From Vampirovibrionales bacterium (GTDB lineage: Bacteria; Cyanobacteriota; Vampirovibrionia; Vampirovibrionales; Vampirovibrionaceae): a stretch of DNA of 64,000 bases. Positions 25,175 through 32,711 of this stretch are shown here, piece by piece. Within the stretch, counting starts at the first letter, position 1; every line of letters starts with the position of its first letter. Below the pieces are notes generated by a model that saw nothing but the letters and a program-made list of their open reading frames with translations, made no database searches and had not been told where the DNA came from. Where the stretch lies: the NCBI GenBank assembly GCA_029866025.1, contig JARXAD010000001.1, positions 293,873 through 357,872 on the forward strand, written 5' to 3'. The position numbers and the translations under genes were made by a program.

Positions 25175-26248
25175 CTAGCGGCCTCCGGCAGATACAGAAA
25201 CAGGAGACTTTATGTGAAGACCTTGCTCCAAGCTGTGATTGAGGGCTTCAGCGCGTTTTCGAACCGATTCCAGCCACTGGGGATTGCTTTGGTACCACGC
25301 CAAGGTATCGGCCAGGCCTTGCTCAAAAGGAATAGTAGCCTTCCAGCCCAGTTGGCTTCGGCTTTTGGTGCTGTCAATGGCATAACGGCGGTCATGGGCA
25401 GGTCTATCCGCCACAGGAGTAATGAGAGAGGCCGGTTTGCCCAGCATTTCCAAAATGTGTTCAATCAAATCTTTGTTGGTGGTGGGGTTGGTGGCGCCCA
25501 GGTTGTAGATTTCGCCTGTATTGCCAGCTTCCAACACCTTAAGGATACCCGCGGCGTGGTCGCTCACGTGAATCCAGTCGCGTTCGTGGAGGCCATCGCC
25601 ATACAAGGGTAAGGTTTCGTCTCGTAGGGCTTTAAAAATAAAGAGAGGAATCAGTTTTTCGGGGTATTGGTAGGGCCCGTAGTTATTGGAGCAGCGGGTA
25701 ATGCATGCGGGGAAGCCATAGGTCTTCATGGCGCTTTGCATCAATAAGTCAGACGCGGCTTTGCTGGCCGCATAGGGGCTGGTGGGGTTCAAGGGCGTAT
25801 CTTCCGTGGCATGGCCGGTGCTTAGGCTTCCGTACACTTCATCGGTGCTGACGTGAATGAATTTTTGAATGCCCAGCTTGCGGGCAGCTTCCACCAAGCT
25901 TTGGGTGCCCATGACGTTGGTGTCCCAAAACACGGTGGGGCCTGTAATGCTTCGGTCTACGTGGGTTTGGGCGGCGGTATGAATGATGGCATCGACTCCC
26001 GCTAAAGCGCTTTCAACAACGCTGGCATCGCGAATATCCCCCTGAATAAAGCGATAGCGAGGGCTGCTGGCGACTGAGGCTACGTTCTCTGGGTTGCCGG
26101 CGTATTCCAATGAATCCAGATTGACCACACGGCAGCCGGGGTGGTTATTCATCAGCTGGCGGACAATTTCTGAGCCAATAAAGCCGCACCCACCGGTAAC
26201 CAGTACGGTGGCGGTGCTTAGGTTAAAAGCGAGAGAAGAAGGGAGCAT
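25175..26248 (-). CDS. rfbB: dTDP-glucose 4,6-dehydratase
   Basis: Converts dTDP-glucose to the 4-keto-6-deoxy sugar using bound NAD. The 357-residue product has VTGGCGFIGSEIVRQL near residue 17, HTAAQTHVDRSITGP, VSTDEVYG, the catalytic YAASKAASD, SNNYGPYQYPEKLIP, and GDGLHERDWIHVSDHA. It carries a short C-terminal extension. First gene of the five-gene surface operon; rfbA is not in the window and rfbC is 686 bases upstream beyond a GNAT gene. Confidence 0.95.
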   Translation of the reverse strand: MLPSSLAFNLSTATVLVTGGCGFIGSEIVRQLMNNHPGCRVVNLDSLEYAGNPENVASVASSPRYRFIQGDIRDASVVESALAGVDAIIHTAAQTHVDRSITGPTVFWDTNVMGTQSLVEAARKLGIQKFIHVSTDEVYGSLSTGHATEDTPLNPTSPYAASKAASDLLMQSAMKTYGFPACITRCSNNYGPYQYPEKLIPLFIFKALRDETLPLYGDGLHERDWIHVSDHAAGILKVLEAGNTGEIYNLGATNPTTNKDLIEHILEMLGKPASLITPVADRPAHDRRYAIDSTKSRSQLGWKATIPFEQGLADTLAWYQSNPQWLESVRKRAEALNHSLEQGLHIKSPVSVSAGGR

Positions 26249-26270
26249 TTGCTCAGTTTAGCAAAAAAGC

Positions 26271-26765
26271 CTATAACTCGAGGTTACCCTTACTAGCATT
26301 AATCCTATTTTGAACCTCGCCTGCCGTCGAAATCATATGCATGTCACCTTCATCTTTATCTTCACTCTCCTTGAACCCTATTTTTTCCCAGAACTTCCGC
26401 GAATCTGGTAGGGCATAAATTTCCACAGTTTTAGTAGGGTCGACACCAGTAGTAAACTCATCCATTAATGCGGACCCCACTCCTTTTGCATTCGGGTCTA
26501 GATTGTTTAAATGGTGAACAAGCGTTCGACTCTTATTTCCAAGTAAAAATCCATAGACAGTTTCGGAATCGGTATTTGTTGTCAAGGTAGTTAAGCGTTT
26601 GCTTTCCCCCAGCACTTTACTGCCATAAAAATCCTCATGATCTTCAATGCTGGGTGGAATCTCTTTTTGCTCCGAAATGACCCCTTTTACTGGTTGATCG
26701 CTAATAAAAAATTTGGTCAAAAAATTTGCAGAAAAACTAACGCGGGGGGGGGCAATAAAAATCAT
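26271..26765 (-). CDS. GNAT-type acetyltransferase with poly-C tract at its start
   Basis: A 164-residue, AT-rich gene unlike its neighbours. The C-terminal half has the acetyl-CoA fold pattern: LDPNAKGVGSALMDEF (motif A with GxGSAL) followed by VEIYALPDSRKFWEKIGFKESED (motif B). The substrate is unknown. AAAGGA lies about ten bases before the ATG. Codons 5-8 contain nine C in a row (26752-26744), a tract that could slip and switch the gene off. It lies between rfbC and rfbB and looks like an insertion into a rhamnose gene cluster. Confidence 0.7.
   Translation of the reverse strand: MIFIAPPRVSFSANFLTKFFISDQPVKGVISEQKEIPPSIEDHEDFYGSKVLGESKRLTTLTTNTDSETVYGFLLGNKSRTLVHHLNNLDPNAKGVGSALMDEFTTGVDPTKTVEIYALPDSRKFWEKIGFKESEDKDEGDMHMISTAGEVQNRINASKGNLEL
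26744..26752. repeat. Nine-base homopolymer (G9/C9) in a coding start
   Basis: G9 on the plus strand, C9 in the sense of the GNAT gene, at codons 5-8. A gain or loss of one base would truncate the protein. Confidence 0.8.
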
Positions 26766-26914
26766 TGCTAAAATTCCTTTATGGGGGTGTAGGATTCATT
26801 CAACATATTATTAATCTGTTATACATAAAAGGTGGTAAAGAAATGTTTATGCTAAGGCGGCCTTCTATTTGTTACTTTCGGTTACAATCTTGCAAAGCTT
26901 ACGTAAGATTGAAG

Positions 26915-26936
26915 TCGATAAAGACGCTTCGCGTCA
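26915..26936 (-). terminator. Hairpin overlapping the rfbC stop codon
   Basis: Arms GACGC and GCGTC with loop GAA, beginning in the TGA stop and followed by TTTAT. Confidence 0.55.
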
Positions 26937-27464
26937 GCCATCTTGCCTCGACCAATCATAGGGCACGTCGTTGTCGTGGGCGGGGACTCGAAATTCATCG
27001 GGCTGTTGGTAGTTGTACAGCTGGTCTGGCACATTCACCACGAGCGATACGGGAGCCGCGCAGCCTTTAAAGCCGTGTAGCACACCCGGCGGAATTTGCA
27101 CCCGAATGGGGCTGTTGTCGCCCAAGAAAAACTCATTCACCAAGCCCTCGGTCACCGAGCCTGGGCGGCAATCGTACAGGGCTAGCTTAATCAGGCCATG
27201 GACGCAAATAAAGTTGTCGGTTTGGTCCACATGGTAATGCCACGCCTTGGTGACGCCTTCATTCACAGCGGTGAGGTAGGTTTGGCCAAAGCCCTTAAAA
27301 CATTCGGCATCGGAGCGGTACATTTCCATCAGGTAGCCGCGCTCATCCACAATGGCCTTCAGCTGTGTGACGATGACGCCATTAATGCGCTGCTTGCTTG
27401 GGGGCAAAAAAGCCTTCATGGATTTGAGGCCAGCGTCTGGAATGGCAGTGGAAGCGGTGCTCAT
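26934..27464 (-). CDS. rfbC: dTDP-4-dehydrorhamnose 3,5-epimerase-like cupin
   Basis: Epimerises the 4-keto-6-deoxy sugar in dTDP-rhamnose synthesis, or a related dTDP-sugar isomerase. The ATG at 27464 has AAAGGG seven bases upstream; the open frame reaches 27569 but the extra residues look non-coding. In 176 residues: DERGYLMEMYRSD, the cupin block KAWHYHVDQTDNF (His pair), YDCR, then IPPGVLHGFKG and NVPDQLYNYQQPDEFRVPAHD, typical of the RmlC fold. It is distinct from classical RmlC in length and spacing, so the exact sugar is uncertain. Confidence 0.82.
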   Translation of the reverse strand: MSTASTAIPDAGLKSMKAFLPPSKQRINGVIVTQLKAIVDERGYLMEMYRSDAECFKGFGQTYLTAVNEGVTKAWHYHVDQTDNFICVHGLIKLALYDCRPGSVTEGLVNEFFLGDNSPIRVQIPPGVLHGFKGCAAPVSLVVNVPDQLYNYQQPDEFRVPAHDNDVPYDWSRQDG

Positions 27465-27629
27465 GGCGTAACCCTTTGGTTTGTAGAGATAAAAGCAAGA
27501 GACTGTGGGCACAGTGTATCGCAAGGGTGCGTGGAATTTCCACTGCATAGAGGTGGTGAGGTAGTGCAAGGCAAGCCATACTGGGTAGTTGAGGCGAGAA
27601 AACCTTCATTTTTAACTGTAGGCAGGCTT

Positions 27630-28067
27630 ATGAGCAACGAAGAACCCAATCGCGCCGCACGCTTCTTTTTTCACTCCCTGATGCAGAATCAGTGTCACGT
27701 GAGCTGGAAACTTTTTACCAAAAAATCCCAAGATGTTTTTTTAAAGTGGACCATTGAAGACATTTATGACAAAAACCGGAAGGCGGCTGAGTTTGCTCAG
27801 CTTGGCATTACGGAAGTACGCCTGATGTTTGAAAACAACGACACGGGCTTGATGAAATCCTTCTGGAAGCGGTTTTTCTTTGCCAGCAACTCAGGGACGC
27901 TGTATCGCTTTGGGTACTTCAACCTGGCGAAAGAAGAAGGCAACCGCGCCGTGGTGGAAGTCCTCATGAAATTTCCCGACGGCCGCACCGCCACCACCCC
28001 CTTGATGATGTTTAAGGAAAAGGGCGGCTGGAAGCTGGGTTATGTGGAAAGCGGCCTCCCCTTCTAG
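27630..28067 (+). CDS. Hypothetical protein
   Basis: A 145-residue soluble protein, family not recognised. It starts at ATG 27630 with AGG five bases before; the open frame upstream overlaps rfbC antisense and is not used. It is rich in Phe and Lys (FFFHSLMQNQCHVSWKLF, FWKRFFFASNSGTLYRFGY) and ends in a beta-type stretch with FKEKGGWKLGYVESG. The overall pattern could fit a small alpha+beta cone (NTF2-like) fold, but this is a guess. A good terminator follows. Confidence 0.65.
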   Translation: MSNEEPNRAARFFFHSLMQNQCHVSWKLFTKKSQDVFLKWTIEDIYDKNRKAAEFAQLGITEVRLMFENNDTGLMKSFWKRFFFASNSGTLYRFGYFNLAKEEGNRAVVEVLMKFPDGRTATTPLMMFKEKGGWKLGYVESGLPF

Positions 28068-28088
28068 CGTCCAAAGGACGCTTTATAT
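28067..28088 (+). terminator. Terminator overlapping a stop codon
   Basis: Arms GCGTCC and GGACGC with loop AAA, starting at the last base of the TAG stop, followed by TTTATATA. Confidence 0.7.
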
Positions 28089-28370
28089 AGTGGGTAGTTT
28101 GGTTGGTACCTAAATGTTCAATGGTTGGTTTGAGTTGTTGGTAATTATTTTAAGATTGCCTAAAGTAAGCAGCCTAAAATTCTCTTGCTATAAAGCCCAG
28201 CTTGCTGGGGTTGTTATCGTGGCGATCTTCTTTTAAACTGTTCAGTCCCTTATGATGAGTTCTTGCGTGCAGGCTTTTTTCAAACGTGCCAGAGAAAGTC
28301 CTTTCTCTTCACTGCCTGACATCGAGTCTCTGTAAGGTTTTTACTACACAACCCTAAAGGTAAACTGCTT
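28089..28370 (+). promoter_or_regulatory. Structured 5' leader region of rplU-rpmA
   Basis: With the preceding terminator this makes a gene-free gap of about 300 bases. It contains the repeated hairpin AGCCCAGC-TT-GCTGGGG (28193-28210) and, nearer the gene, a stem GAGAAAG/CTTTCTC (28292-28307) enclosed by CAGGC (about 28270) and GCCTG (about 28315). Such a structure ahead of an L21 gene could be an autoregulatory leader, but I cannot match it to a known family. Confidence 0.35.
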
Positions 28371-28682
28371 ATGTACGCCATTGTTGAGCTTAACGGCAAA
28401 CAATACACCATGACCCCCGGTCGCTACACGACGGTGGATCAAATCGCCCTTCCTTCCGATGCTTCTTTAACCGTGGACAAAGTATTGATGGTGGTGGACG
28501 GTGAGAACACCCGCTTGGGTGCCCCTTATATTGAAGGTGCTACTGTCACCCTCAAAATCCTCAATCACTACCGCGATAAAAAGATTTTGGTGTACAAAAT
28601 GCGCCCCAAAAAGGGCTATCGCCGTAAAAATGGCCACCGCCAGCCCTACACCCGCGTCCAAGTGGAAGCTGTACTAGGTTAG
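28371..28682 (+). CDS. rplU: Large ribosomal subunit protein bL21
   Basis: Binds 23S rRNA in the 50S subunit. A 103-residue product of normal length: MYAIVELNGKQYTMTPGRY, LMVVDGENTRLGAPYIEGA, and the C-terminal KMRPKKGYRRKNGHRQPYT signature. Followed 65 bases later by rpmA, the usual pair; the Firmicutes-type ysxB gene is not between them. Confidence 0.97.
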   Translation: MYAIVELNGKQYTMTPGRYTTVDQIALPSDASLTVDKVLMVVDGENTRLGAPYIEGATVTLKILNHYRDKKILVYKMRPKKGYRRKNGHRQPYTRVQVEAVLG

Positions 28683-28747
28683 AGCCTTTACCAATTTTTT
28701 TAGACTTTCAACACTTTTACAAATCGAACTTTTAGGAGAAACACATC

Positions 28748-29020
28748 ATGGCCAGTAAGAAAGGCGTCGGCTCTACACGAAACGGACGCGACAGTCATTC
28801 CAAGCGTTTGGGCGTTAAAAAATTTGGTGGCCAAGTGGTCCGTGCCGGTCATATTTTGGTTCGTCAGCGTGGCACTAAGTTTCACCCCGGTGTGGGCGTG
28901 GGCATTGGTAAAGATGATACCCTGTTTGCCTTAACCGACGGTGTGGTTTATTTTTCGGCCTACCGCAAAAGTAAAAAAGTAAACGTGGCCGCCCCTGCTG
29001 CCGTGGTAACCTCTGCTTAA
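28748..29020 (+). CDS. rpmA: Large ribosomal subunit protein bL27
   Basis: Reaches the peptidyl-transferase centre with its N-terminus. A 90-residue product: [20 protein letters not shown], then [20 protein letters not shown]. There is no cleavable N-terminal extension of the Firmicutes type. TAGGAG lies seven bases before the ATG. Confidence 0.97.
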   Translation: MASKKGVGSTRNGRDSHSKRLGVKKFGGQVVRAGHILVRQRGTKFHPGVGVGIGKDDTLFALTDGVVYFSAYRKSKKVNVAAPAAVVTSA

Positions 29021-29056
29021 TTCTTTTATTTTGCTTTGCACCGCTTTCTTTGGCTT

Positions 29057-29073
29057 AATCCTTCGGATTTTGC
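29057..29073 (+). terminator. Weak hairpin after rpmA
   Basis: Arms AATCC and GGATT with loop TTC, followed by TTTG. Flanking CACCGC (29039) and GCGGTG (29086) could extend it. Confidence 0.35.
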
Positions 29074-29169
29074 CCTGAGGGAGGCGGTGTTTGGCTATTG
29101 GGTGTTTAATTATTAGTGGTACGATAGACCTCTTTTTTCAGGTGTGTGCAAGTAGGCGTGTAGTTTTCT

Positions 29170-31125
29170 GTGACCAAACTTCCTCCAGACGATCCTTTTT
29201 CCAAACGGGCTGCTTCCAAAGATGCGGACCCCAAAGACGCTGCACACAAGCGAACCTTTTCGGTACGCACCTCCCTGGGAGCTACCCTTGAGGCCACCCC
29301 CTCGGCCAACCCTTTGTTGGTTCGGGGCCAAGTGCTTCGTTTGGTGAACGAGTTTATCTCGCTTCCGTCACCTTCCCGCATTGAAAAGCAAGCTTTGGGT
29401 GAGGCTTTAGAGGCCCTTAATGATCGCCCTACCGTATGTCAGGTTCTGGTGAAAGAGCTGACTCAAACCACCGAAGGTGAGACGCGAAATCGGCTGGCTG
29501 AGATCTTAATGGCCGTGGGTTCGGTAAAGTTATTGCAAGAGCCTTTGTGGGAGTTGATTGCCTCTGCCACCACAGAAGATGCGCTGAAAGATGTGGCCCA
29601 CCTTGTGTTGCGCCAACTGGGTGATGAGACAGACCCCAACCTGTTTTTGGAGTATCTCAACGATCCAGAAACCTTGATTGGGAGCGAAACGGCTCGTATG
29701 TTGGGTCAAGCTCAAACCAACCCAGAGGCCATGGTGGACTTTGTGGATTTTATTCTCTCCTTACCTATTCATGAGCAATTATCACTTCTTCAATCCTTGG
29801 CCAGTGAATACCCTGCGGCCCATCAGGCCCGTTTGTGGGAGGCTCTGTGGGCGCATCAGCCCCACGAGCGTTTAAGCAATTGGCTAGAAACCACCTTGTT
29901 GGGAACCGACGATTCGTCGTTGATGCCTGTGTTGGAGCGTTTAGGCCGCCAGTTTGGTGTGGAAAAATTTAAACGCGAAGCGCGTAAATCTCGTCTAAAA
30001 GGAGGCGATGCCATTGCCGTTGCTGCCAAGCACGCCATTGTGGAAGAAACCCAGCTAAATACCTGTTATGCCACCTTGCCCGATGGCATGGGGCACCAAG
30101 CCTTTATGGTTACTCGGCGCCACCCCAACGGGGACGTATGTTTGATGGCAGTAGCCGTCAGTCATACTCAAGGCTTGTTGGATTGCTTTGGCTTTTACCA
30201 ACTCAGTGATGTGGAAGTGACTCAGTTGGTGACCAAGTTCCACACTACCACCCTTCAAATCCCCCTACCTCCTAGTATGGTAAAAGCCTGGTTAGAAGAT
30301 GCCCATCGTGCGTCTGTAAGTCAAAAACGCCCTATTCCGTATGAGTACACCCTTTGGTGCGCCCTGTTAGACGATGCACCTTTTTTAGAAAACTCTTTGC
30401 CAGCCCTGTTGGCGGAGAGCGTGACTCAGCAACTACAACACACAAAGTCGTCATGGGAGCGCATGACCCACCAACTCTATTTGCATCCCGATTTTGACAC
30501 CTGGTTTTTGGAAGAGCGCGATGATGAAACGGCCGCTTGGCTGTGTGAGCAAGCACTTTTGGTGGTGTCTCAAGCGTTGCAAGGGTTATCCTTACAGGCG
30601 CCTCCTGAAAACGAGGCCGATACCTTTGCCAAAGTACAAACCACGTTAGAAACCTTGGGCGAAGCCTTTGTAACCGCTTTTTGGGCCACAGAAACCCGCC
30701 ACCACTTGATTGAACGCCTAAAACGCGCTGCCTTTTTATTGGCGGCCGGTGAGGTGGGCACCTTTGCTCGTTTGGCAGCAACAGAAGCGTATCGGCTGGA
30801 ATCGTCTTCTGATACACCCATTGAAACCCCCTTTATTCGCGATTTTGTGCGGCGGAGTATGGTGGAGCACCTCATTCGAGTGGTGCGCTTTGCCCCTGTC
30901 CTGGATAAAAAGGCTTCCGGTACATCGATAGAAGACAAAGCTTTCCGTGATAAACCGACAGGGAAGGCTGCAACCTTACATCCCGTGTTTATGCAGCCAG
31001 GCGGTGAGCGATTATTAGAGCAGGTGCCATTGCTAAAGCAGTGGACTGAAGCTCTCTATGATGCGTGGTTTCCACCCCAAGATGTGCCTCCCAGTGACGA
31101 GCCCTTGACCTTAGACGACGTGTAA
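29170..31125 (+). CDS. Large alpha-helical (HEAT-like) hypothetical protein
   Basis: A 651-residue soluble product starting at GTG 29170. Almost entirely predicted helix, with paired Leu-rich units about 35-40 residues long near residues 70-260 (for example EALNDRPTVCQVLVKEL, EILMAVGSVKLLQEPLWELI, LVLRQLGDETDPNLFLEYL), a pattern typical of HEAT or armadillo repeats. The N-terminus is Lys/Asp/Ala-rich and disordered. Its function is unknown. It lies 25 bases upstream of ruvX, so the two may share a transcript. Confidence 0.72.
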   Translation: MTKLPPDDPFSKRAASKDADPKDAAHKRTFSVRTSLGATLEATPSANPLLVRGQVLRLVNEFISLPSPSRIEKQALGEALEALNDRPTVCQVLVKELTQTTEGETRNRLAEILMAVGSVKLLQEPLWELIASATTEDALKDVAHLVLRQLGDETDPNLFLEYLNDPETLIGSETARMLGQAQTNPEAMVDFVDFILSLPIHEQLSLLQSLASEYPAAHQARLWEALWAHQPHERLSNWLETTLLGTDDSSLMPVLERLGRQFGVEKFKREARKSRLKGGDAIAVAAKHAIVEETQLNTCYATLPDGMGHQAFMVTRRHPNGDVCLMAVAVSHTQGLLDCFGFYQLSDVEVTQLVTKFHTTTLQIPLPPSMVKAWLEDAHRASVSQKRPIPYEYTLWCALLDDAPFLENSLPALLAESVTQQLQHTKSSWERMTHQLYLHPDFDTWFLEERDDETAAWLCEQALLVVSQALQGLSLQAPPENEADTFAKVQTTLETLGEAFVTAFWATETRHHLIERLKRAAFLLAAGEVGTFARLAATEAYRLESSSDTPIETPFIRDFVRRSMVEHLIRVVRFAPVLDKKASGTSIEDKAFRDKPTGKAATLHPVFMQPGGERLLEQVPLLKQWTEALYDAWFPPQDVPPSDEPLTLDDV

Positions 31126-31150
31126 GACGTTTGAAAATAGGCTTAAAATC

Positions 31151-31633
31151 ATGCTTCCAGAGAGTCCCTTTAACCATGAGCCAGACGAAGGCCGCTTATT
31201 GGCCATTGATTATGGAGACAAACGCGTGGGCTTGGCGGTGAGTGACCCCATGGGTTGGTTTGCCGTAGGGCTACCCACGTTAAATCGCAATGGGGGAGGC
31301 CCTTTTGTGGCGGACGTGGCTGTAAGCGTCTCACAGTACCGATTAAAAGGCATTGTGGTGGGCATGCCCTACCATATGGATGGTTCTGAGAGCGAAAAAT
31401 GCAGCCAAGTACGGGTGTGGCTGCGGGATGAATTGGTGCCTGCGGTAGGAAACATTCCGGTGGGGTACGTGGATGAACGCCTGAGCAGCAGTGAGGCGGA
31501 AGACCGGCTGCGAGAGCAAGGCAAACAACCCAGCCGAGACAAGGGCAGCGTGGATCAGATGGCGGCTTGCCTAATGATTGAGCAAGCCTTGCAACGGCCA
31601 CAATCTGTTACATGGCTACCGAAACCCGAATAA
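31151..31633 (+). CDS. yqgF: Putative pre-16S rRNA nuclease (YqgF/RuvX)
   Basis: RNase H-like nuclease implicated in 16S rRNA 5' processing and, in older literature, Holliday junction resolution. The 160 residues hold the family set: LLAIDYGDKRVGLAVSD (Asp20), IVVGMPYHMDGSE, VGYVDERLSS and the closing KGSVDQMAACLMIEQAL. Convergent with the next gene, overlapping its 3' end by 18 bases. Confidence 0.92.
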   Translation: MLPESPFNHEPDEGRLLAIDYGDKRVGLAVSDPMGWFAVGLPTLNRNGGGPFVADVAVSVSQYRLKGIVVGMPYHMDGSESEKCSQVRVWLRDELVPAVGNIPVGYVDERLSSSEAEDRLREQGKQPSRDKGSVDQMAACLMIEQALQRPQSVTWLPKPE

Positions 31634-32563
31634 TGTTTGCCCAATCCGTTTAAGCCACGTGGGGCGCTGAGTGAGTTGGGTTTGAAGCTTCTCGGCTTCT
31701 GCGGTGAGGCGGTCGTAGAGGGTAATGCATTCAATCAAGGTTTCGGGGCTGACGGTTTGCTGGTGGCTTTGTGTGTCTGTTTCTGAGCCCTGACTCAGGA
31801 GTTGTTCCACGTCTTTTAAATGCTGGTTGGTTTGAGACAGTGCCAATCGTGTGGGATCCAGCCGACGAACCCAACCCTCAATAGACACAAGCTGGGTTAA
31901 CTTGTGCTGCAGTTGTTCCAAGCGTTGCTGAGCCCCTTGCATCGCATCCAATACAGCCACCAACCATTGCTGATTGGCGGGTAAGCTTTGGCGCAGTTGG
32001 TAATCCACGTGGGTTTCGTGGCGCTTAATGTTTAGTAGCCGTTCTTGCAACGTGCGGATACGCTGCTGACTGGTGGACGGCGTGGAGCGTTTTTGAGTGC
32101 TTGGCTCTGCCTGGTAAAAGGGCGAGTTATACGATGAGGGGCCGTGATCCACATGGGGCTGGAGGCGTTGTAACTGCTGTGCCTGAGCTAAGGCGTGTTC
32201 CAAGGCTTCCCGTTCTCGTACCAAGCGTTCTTTCGTTACTCGCAGGCGAAATAGGGGCGTGGGTAATAAGTGTTCAATGCCGGCAGCCCATGTGGTATCG
32301 GTAGCATTCAGGCGACGACCGGCGTTGGCGTTATTAGCTCTACCATAGGCACTTTGTTCGTAATTTTCTTGCCCAGAGACCCATGCAGATTGGAACCCAA
32401 TGGCTTTTTGAGGCGCAGGGGGAGGGGGCGCTTTTGTAGGGCCTTCTTGTTGTAAATGTTGAGCAATAAGATTTTGCAACGAGACCCCAGTGGTGGCAGA
32501 CGAAAGCACCTCTTCGGTTGAAGAAGACGTGGTTTGGCTTGCAGGTGGGTTAGAGTCTGTCAC
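31616..32563 (-). CDS. Coiled-coil hypothetical protein
   Basis: A 315-residue product of unknown family, start GTG at 32563 with a weak ribosome-binding site. Residues 1-60 are Ser/Thr/Pro-rich (one PPPPAP run). From about residue 105 two long coiled-coil stretches appear (KERLVREREALEHALAQAQ and IRTLQERLLNIKRHETHVDY, then MQGAQQRLEQLQHKLTQL), and the C-terminus is basic (WLKRIGQTLFGFR). No membrane helix. Gln is unusually frequent. Confidence 0.65.
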   Translation of the reverse strand: MTDSNPPASQTTSSSTEEVLSSATTGVSLQNLIAQHLQQEGPTKAPPPPAPQKAIGFQSAWVSGQENYEQSAYGRANNANAGRRLNATDTTWAAGIEHLLPTPLFRLRVTKERLVREREALEHALAQAQQLQRLQPHVDHGPSSYNSPFYQAEPSTQKRSTPSTSQQRIRTLQERLLNIKRHETHVDYQLRQSLPANQQWLVAVLDAMQGAQQRLEQLQHKLTQLVSIEGWVRRLDPTRLALSQTNQHLKDVEQLLSQGSETDTQSHQQTVSPETLIECITLYDRLTAEAEKLQTQLTQRPTWLKRIGQTLFGFR

Positions 32564-32711
32564 AACCGTTAGGCTTCTCTCTCGCTAGGGGCTTGTCTAA
32601 GTCGTGTTGTTTACAGGTGTTTGTAATCGGGAGTTGCCTTGTGTATCGTCAATAATCCCCTTTTCTGAATCGTCACGTTTTACATACCCGTCCCAAAGGA
32701 TCATTCGTTCC

